Source: Stromatinia cepivora (taxonomy: Eukaryota; Ascomycota; Leotiomycetes; Helotiales; Sclerotiniaceae). Taken from it: a stretch of DNA of 64,000 nt. Both the position numbers and the translations under genes were made by a program. Shown in pieces: positions 60,886 to 64,000 of this stretch (within the stretch, counting starts at the first letter, position 1; every line of letters starts with the position of its first letter). The notes below the pieces were generated by a model. The model did not search any database. It worked only from the letters and a program-made list of their open reading frames with translations, and was not told the DNA's origin. The stretch spans positions 1,302,001 through 1,366,000 of the forward strand of contig RCTD01000001.1 in NCBI GenBank assembly GCA_014898415.1, given 5' to 3'.

Positions 60886-62514
60886 ATGGCCCCCCCTAGC
60901 TTATGTGACGATACGTCAACTCCGCCCAATGAACCTACCATCCTTACTCAAAGTACTGCCTCTTCTCAAGATGAAGGTCCGGGTCGCCCACCTTCAACGT
61001 CCCTCATGTTAGCCAGCAACTCACAAGGAGATGCCAGAGAATCCGGTTCAGATGTCTCTTTAGGAGATATCTTGAGGAACAACGTACCTGGAGACCACAT
61101 GTCGTCATCAATGACCCCTCCACCATCATCCCAGATGTTAAACATTCGTCATTCGATCCCAATTCCAAGAACCGCAACAACATCACCATCTGACCTCGGA
61201 TCCCCACTTGTCACAGACTTGAATGGAATCAAAGCAGCTTCTATTCCCGGTATCGCTCGACAACTGACTGCTCAGGAGATTGCCGACGCTTCTGCAGAAG
61301 AAAAAACAGAAATGATACAGAGGTTGATTGCCGATAATGGCAAGCTGGACAACGCACTTCGAGAATCTCGCATGGAGCAGGCACATTACAAATTACAAAA
61401 TACGCTTCTGACCTTGGAGTCCGAAGAAGCTATAAAACATTTGGAAGCAGAACATGAACTGACTCGTCGGGAAGTTCAAGTCTTGAAGCTTGCGTACCAG
61501 GGAAGAGCTGATCCCCATGCACCAAGTCCAGAGTACGTTTCAAAGCTCAAAAACATCTGCAAGAGTCTGGAGACAGAGAATAAAACCATCAAACGTCGAC
61601 TTGAAAGAGCCAAGAAAGTAATAGAGGCAAAGGAGGATCAATTGGAGGCTGCTAAAGATACAAATGATCGTCTCACGCAGCGTATCCGCGAGAATAGAGA
61701 GCACGTCAACAATATGCGTAGCCCTGGTCGTATGTTTCATATTTCGACGCCGAAGCTATCAACCAATAGTTACCCAGCTACTCCACAGCAATATCGCCAA
61801 ACACCACATCAGACTCCCGTAACCGGAGGCTCAGTCCGTGAATCTCGCGAACATGGCCAAGAACCTGGATTTGCTGCTCTCTTAGCTGCTGCTCACCAGG
61901 AAAATAATAGTGCGCCTTCCACGCCTCTCATCGGTCAGCGTCCTGTTCCACGTACCCCGATTAATAGGCACAATCGTGGCGTTCAATCCATGTCTTCGTT
62001 GCCTACCACACCTCCTTCGGCGCGCCCAGGCACTGCCACTTCAACGCTCCTTCCTTCTGCACAATTCATCCCACATAGTGCCTCTCGATCAGCTTACGCC
62101 AACCGCACCTTGAATATTCCACCTCGCGCACGTCGACGTGAAAGTCGCGACAGCACTATTTCAGCTGAGGATGTTGAGGAGTTTAATCATTCTGGGTTCG
62201 AAGGACGTGGACGTGGACGTGGACGTGGAGAACGTGAAGAAATCCAAGAAAGCCGAGCAGCTCAAAGTGCAAGTGAAATGCTCCGTGCTGATCCCCGCGA
62301 ATCGTTCGAGTTTGCAGCCTCTAGAATCAATACTCCAAATCCTGTTACAGCAAAGAGTGAACTTTTACAATCGAAGATCTGGGCAAGTGTCACTAAGCCT
62401 GTGACAGAGAAGAGGAAACGCGATGATCATTATGGTATTGATCATTCGAACAAGAAGCCGAGAGCCACTGAGCCTATTGGCCTCGGTATCGGTTACTCCG
62501 CACCCCGAGTCTAA
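60886..62514 (+). CDS. Coiled-coil protein with RG repeats, unknown function
   Basis: Single exon, 542 residues from MAPPSLCDDTSTPPNE (context CCAAACCCATGG is favourable). The N-terminal 120 residues are disordered. Residues about 130-290 form a long coiled coil (QAHYKLQNTLLTLESEEAIK; LKNICKSLETENKTIKRRLE; KEDQLEAAKDTNDRLTQRIR). The C-terminal half is Thr/Pro-rich and includes an RG run (FEGRGRGRGRGE, 62,197-62,235) and a possible nuclear signal TEKRKRDDHYGIDHSNKKPR. I cannot name the family; coiled coil plus nuclear signals and TP sites suggest a nuclear or spindle/chromatin role, which is inference. Confidence 0.82.
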   Translation: MAPPSLCDDTSTPPNEPTILTQSTASSQDEGPGRPPSTSLMLASNSQGDARESGSDVSLGDILRNNVPGDHMSSSMTPPPSSQMLNIRHSIPIPRTATTSPSDLGSPLVTDLNGIKAASIPGIARQLTAQEIADASAEEKTEMIQRLIADNGKLDNALRESRMEQAHYKLQNTLLTLESEEAIKHLEAEHELTRREVQVLKLAYQGRADPHAPSPEYVSKLKNICKSLETENKTIKRRLERAKKVIEAKEDQLEAAKDTNDRLTQRIRENREHVNNMRSPGRMFHISTPKLSTNSYPATPQQYRQTPHQTPVTGGSVRESREHGQEPGFAALLAAAHQENNSAPSTPLIGQRPVPRTPINRHNRGVQSMSSLPTTPPSARPGTATSTLLPSAQFIPHSASRSAYANRTLNIPPRARRRESRDSTISAEDVEEFNHSGFEGRGRGRGRGEREEIQESRAAQSASEMLRADPRESFEFAASRINTPNPVTAKSELLQSKIWASVTKPVTEKRKRDDHYGIDHSNKKPRATEPIGLGIGYSAPRV

Positions 62515-64000
62515 GGTCTAATTCCTCGAAATTTACCGATTCGTGGCAGGTCATTTGTTTCTTGACAAGTTCAGCTATGACAGAAAAGTTGTACAGCATT
62601 CTCATCACCCAGTCACTTCATACTTCTCTAGAGACTGCGTCAAAGGGAAGACTAATGTATCATCATGATCTATACTAATAAGCCAATATATTCTATCTAC
62701 CTCATATATGTCCCTCTTTCATTATTGCTGAGGAGCGTAAGCATGCGGAAAATTATGGATGGCTCTAGAAGCATTATCCATCAGCAGAAAGGTTCAGTTT
62801 TGATCTGTTAAGGGGTATGGGAGCAAACACACGAACAATTAACAAGCGTATTTTGGCAATGAGTCGAAGTTTTTGGGTAAAGCAAGGAGAATTTTAGCGA
62901 ACATCTACCAAGCCAATAAATAGATAATTATTAAATCAATGCCTTTGAACAATGTGTGACTTTCCAAATGACTATAACTTGATGGTCTGCCCCTACTTCC
63001 TTCCAGCCTGAACCCGTACACCTGGACATGTAATACTGCTGCCTTTGGTTCCAAATTTCAAGCAAGAGTACACGTTAACATATCTTCAAGCCCTTCCCTA
63101 CCTAGGATATGTTCTTGTTGTATACTCAATTTTCCTGCTGATAAACGGTGTATTTGAAGCTTGTATTGATGTTCAATACACGTACGGGTTTTAAAAATTA
63201 AAATAAAATAGATATAATGATAAGACTATTTAATGCAAAACTTGATTCGATGACTTTATGGATTTTATTAGAGTAGCTTTCTATACAGCTTTACAATCTT
63301 CATAATTCGAAATCTATACAGGATTGTTATGATTAGAGTAATTAGAGTTATTGATGATTGAGATTGGGAATGAGCTGTATATAATGTTATACTGGGTATC
63401 CTTTGATAATAAACAAGTGAATATTAATTGTTTGTCAGCAATCGAAATCAAGTCGCAGATTTACTGGATACCATCTAAACTCCAAGTACTTCGTATCATA
63501 CTAAACCTTTTTGCATTAAAGTTATTTATTATTTCCTATTTCCAGATGAAAGAATCAATAAAGTGGGTTGAAAATTTTCAATCTATTAATCCACTTTTAT
63601 ATTCCATCTAATTACTCTGTATACATTTACAACCTTATTCTATAATAGGGAAAGTGTGATACGAAGTACTTGAGTTTAGACAGTAGATACTTTTATTTCT
63701 GATACGTCAAAATAAAGTGTCTGCGATCTTCCTTGTGCCCACTTTTCCCACTAGTACCCTTCGAAACATTATTTACCATCTGTCAAATCTATCAAAACAA
63801 GAAATAAAGGTACAAAACAGGTCTTCGCATTCAAACCTTTTGCATATCGTCTTACCACTTGATTGCCTCTATTGCTATCTGATTGTGAACGAGTTTGTGG
63901 CGCATTATTTCTTGGCTCTACGTACCCCAAGCCCTCGGAGTTCCTTTCACAAGTCTGTAAGATTGCAATCATGGAGGACAGAGTAAATACTGGCGGTCAT
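62515..64000. other. Intergenic to window end
   Basis: 1.5 kb with no convincing gene. 63,180-63,620 is AT-rich. Two open frames (63,351-63,611 and 63,717-63,986, plus) show no recognisable features; the second starts next to AAATAAAGTG and may be chance. A gene could begin beyond the right edge. Confidence 0.5.

Overview
The window is nuclear DNA from a filamentous ascomycete. Genes carry short introns (42-170 bp, mostly GT-AG) and long intergenic spacers, and there are typical fungal families (Zn(II)2Cys6 regulator, fungal tyrosinase, SIP5, Aro4-type DAHP synthase). The protein repertoire looks like Leotiomycetes (Botrytis/Sclerotinia-like), but that placement is inference from reading alone. 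I rebuilt exon-intron structures by hand; codon phases agree across every junction except one, noted below.

Left accessory region (1-16.3 kb): the 3' part of a tyrosinase, a 2,3-dihydroxybenzoate-decarboxylase-like amidohydrolase, a small Cys-rich ORF, an APH-fold kinase-like protein, and a five-exon salicylate-hydroxylase-like FAD monooxygenase divergently paired with a Zn2Cys6 regulator. Two of the enzymes could make catechol and tyrosinase could oxidise it, so this reads as a phenolic/salicylate metabolism neighbourhood. It is followed by 3.7 kb without genes that holds a degenerate array of about ten copies of a 150-300 bp unit, which I could not assign to any known element.

Housekeeping core (16.3-43.9 kb): a 1,038-aa disordered protein, an LYR/Cup1-like protein (three exons), MMS2 (five exons, one GC-AG intron), MON2 (six exons, 1,679 aa), a mitochondrial stomatin-like protein, a U1-type zinc-finger protein, SIP5, an ARA2-like aldo-keto reductase, an Aro4-like DAHP synthase, a 296-aa protein of unknown function and a small possible mitochondrial membrane protein. 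MMS2/MON2 and stomatin/zinc-finger are head-to-head pairs with spacers of about 330 bp.

Right part (43.9-64 kb): a 3.5 kb gene-poor stretch with an 18-bp minisatellite; an 899-aa proline-directed-site-rich protein with 12-residue tandem repeats; a protein-kinase-like gene whose second intron lacks an AG acceptor where one is expected; the N-terminal stub of an MFS transporter pseudogene ending against a very AT-rich island; an OXLD1-like mitochondrial protein; DPM3, with an unusually long intron containing an open frame that stops exactly on the splice acceptor; a 1,063-aa leucine-rich-repeat protein; and a coiled-coil protein. I saw no tRNA, rRNA or CRISPR array, and no intact transposon.
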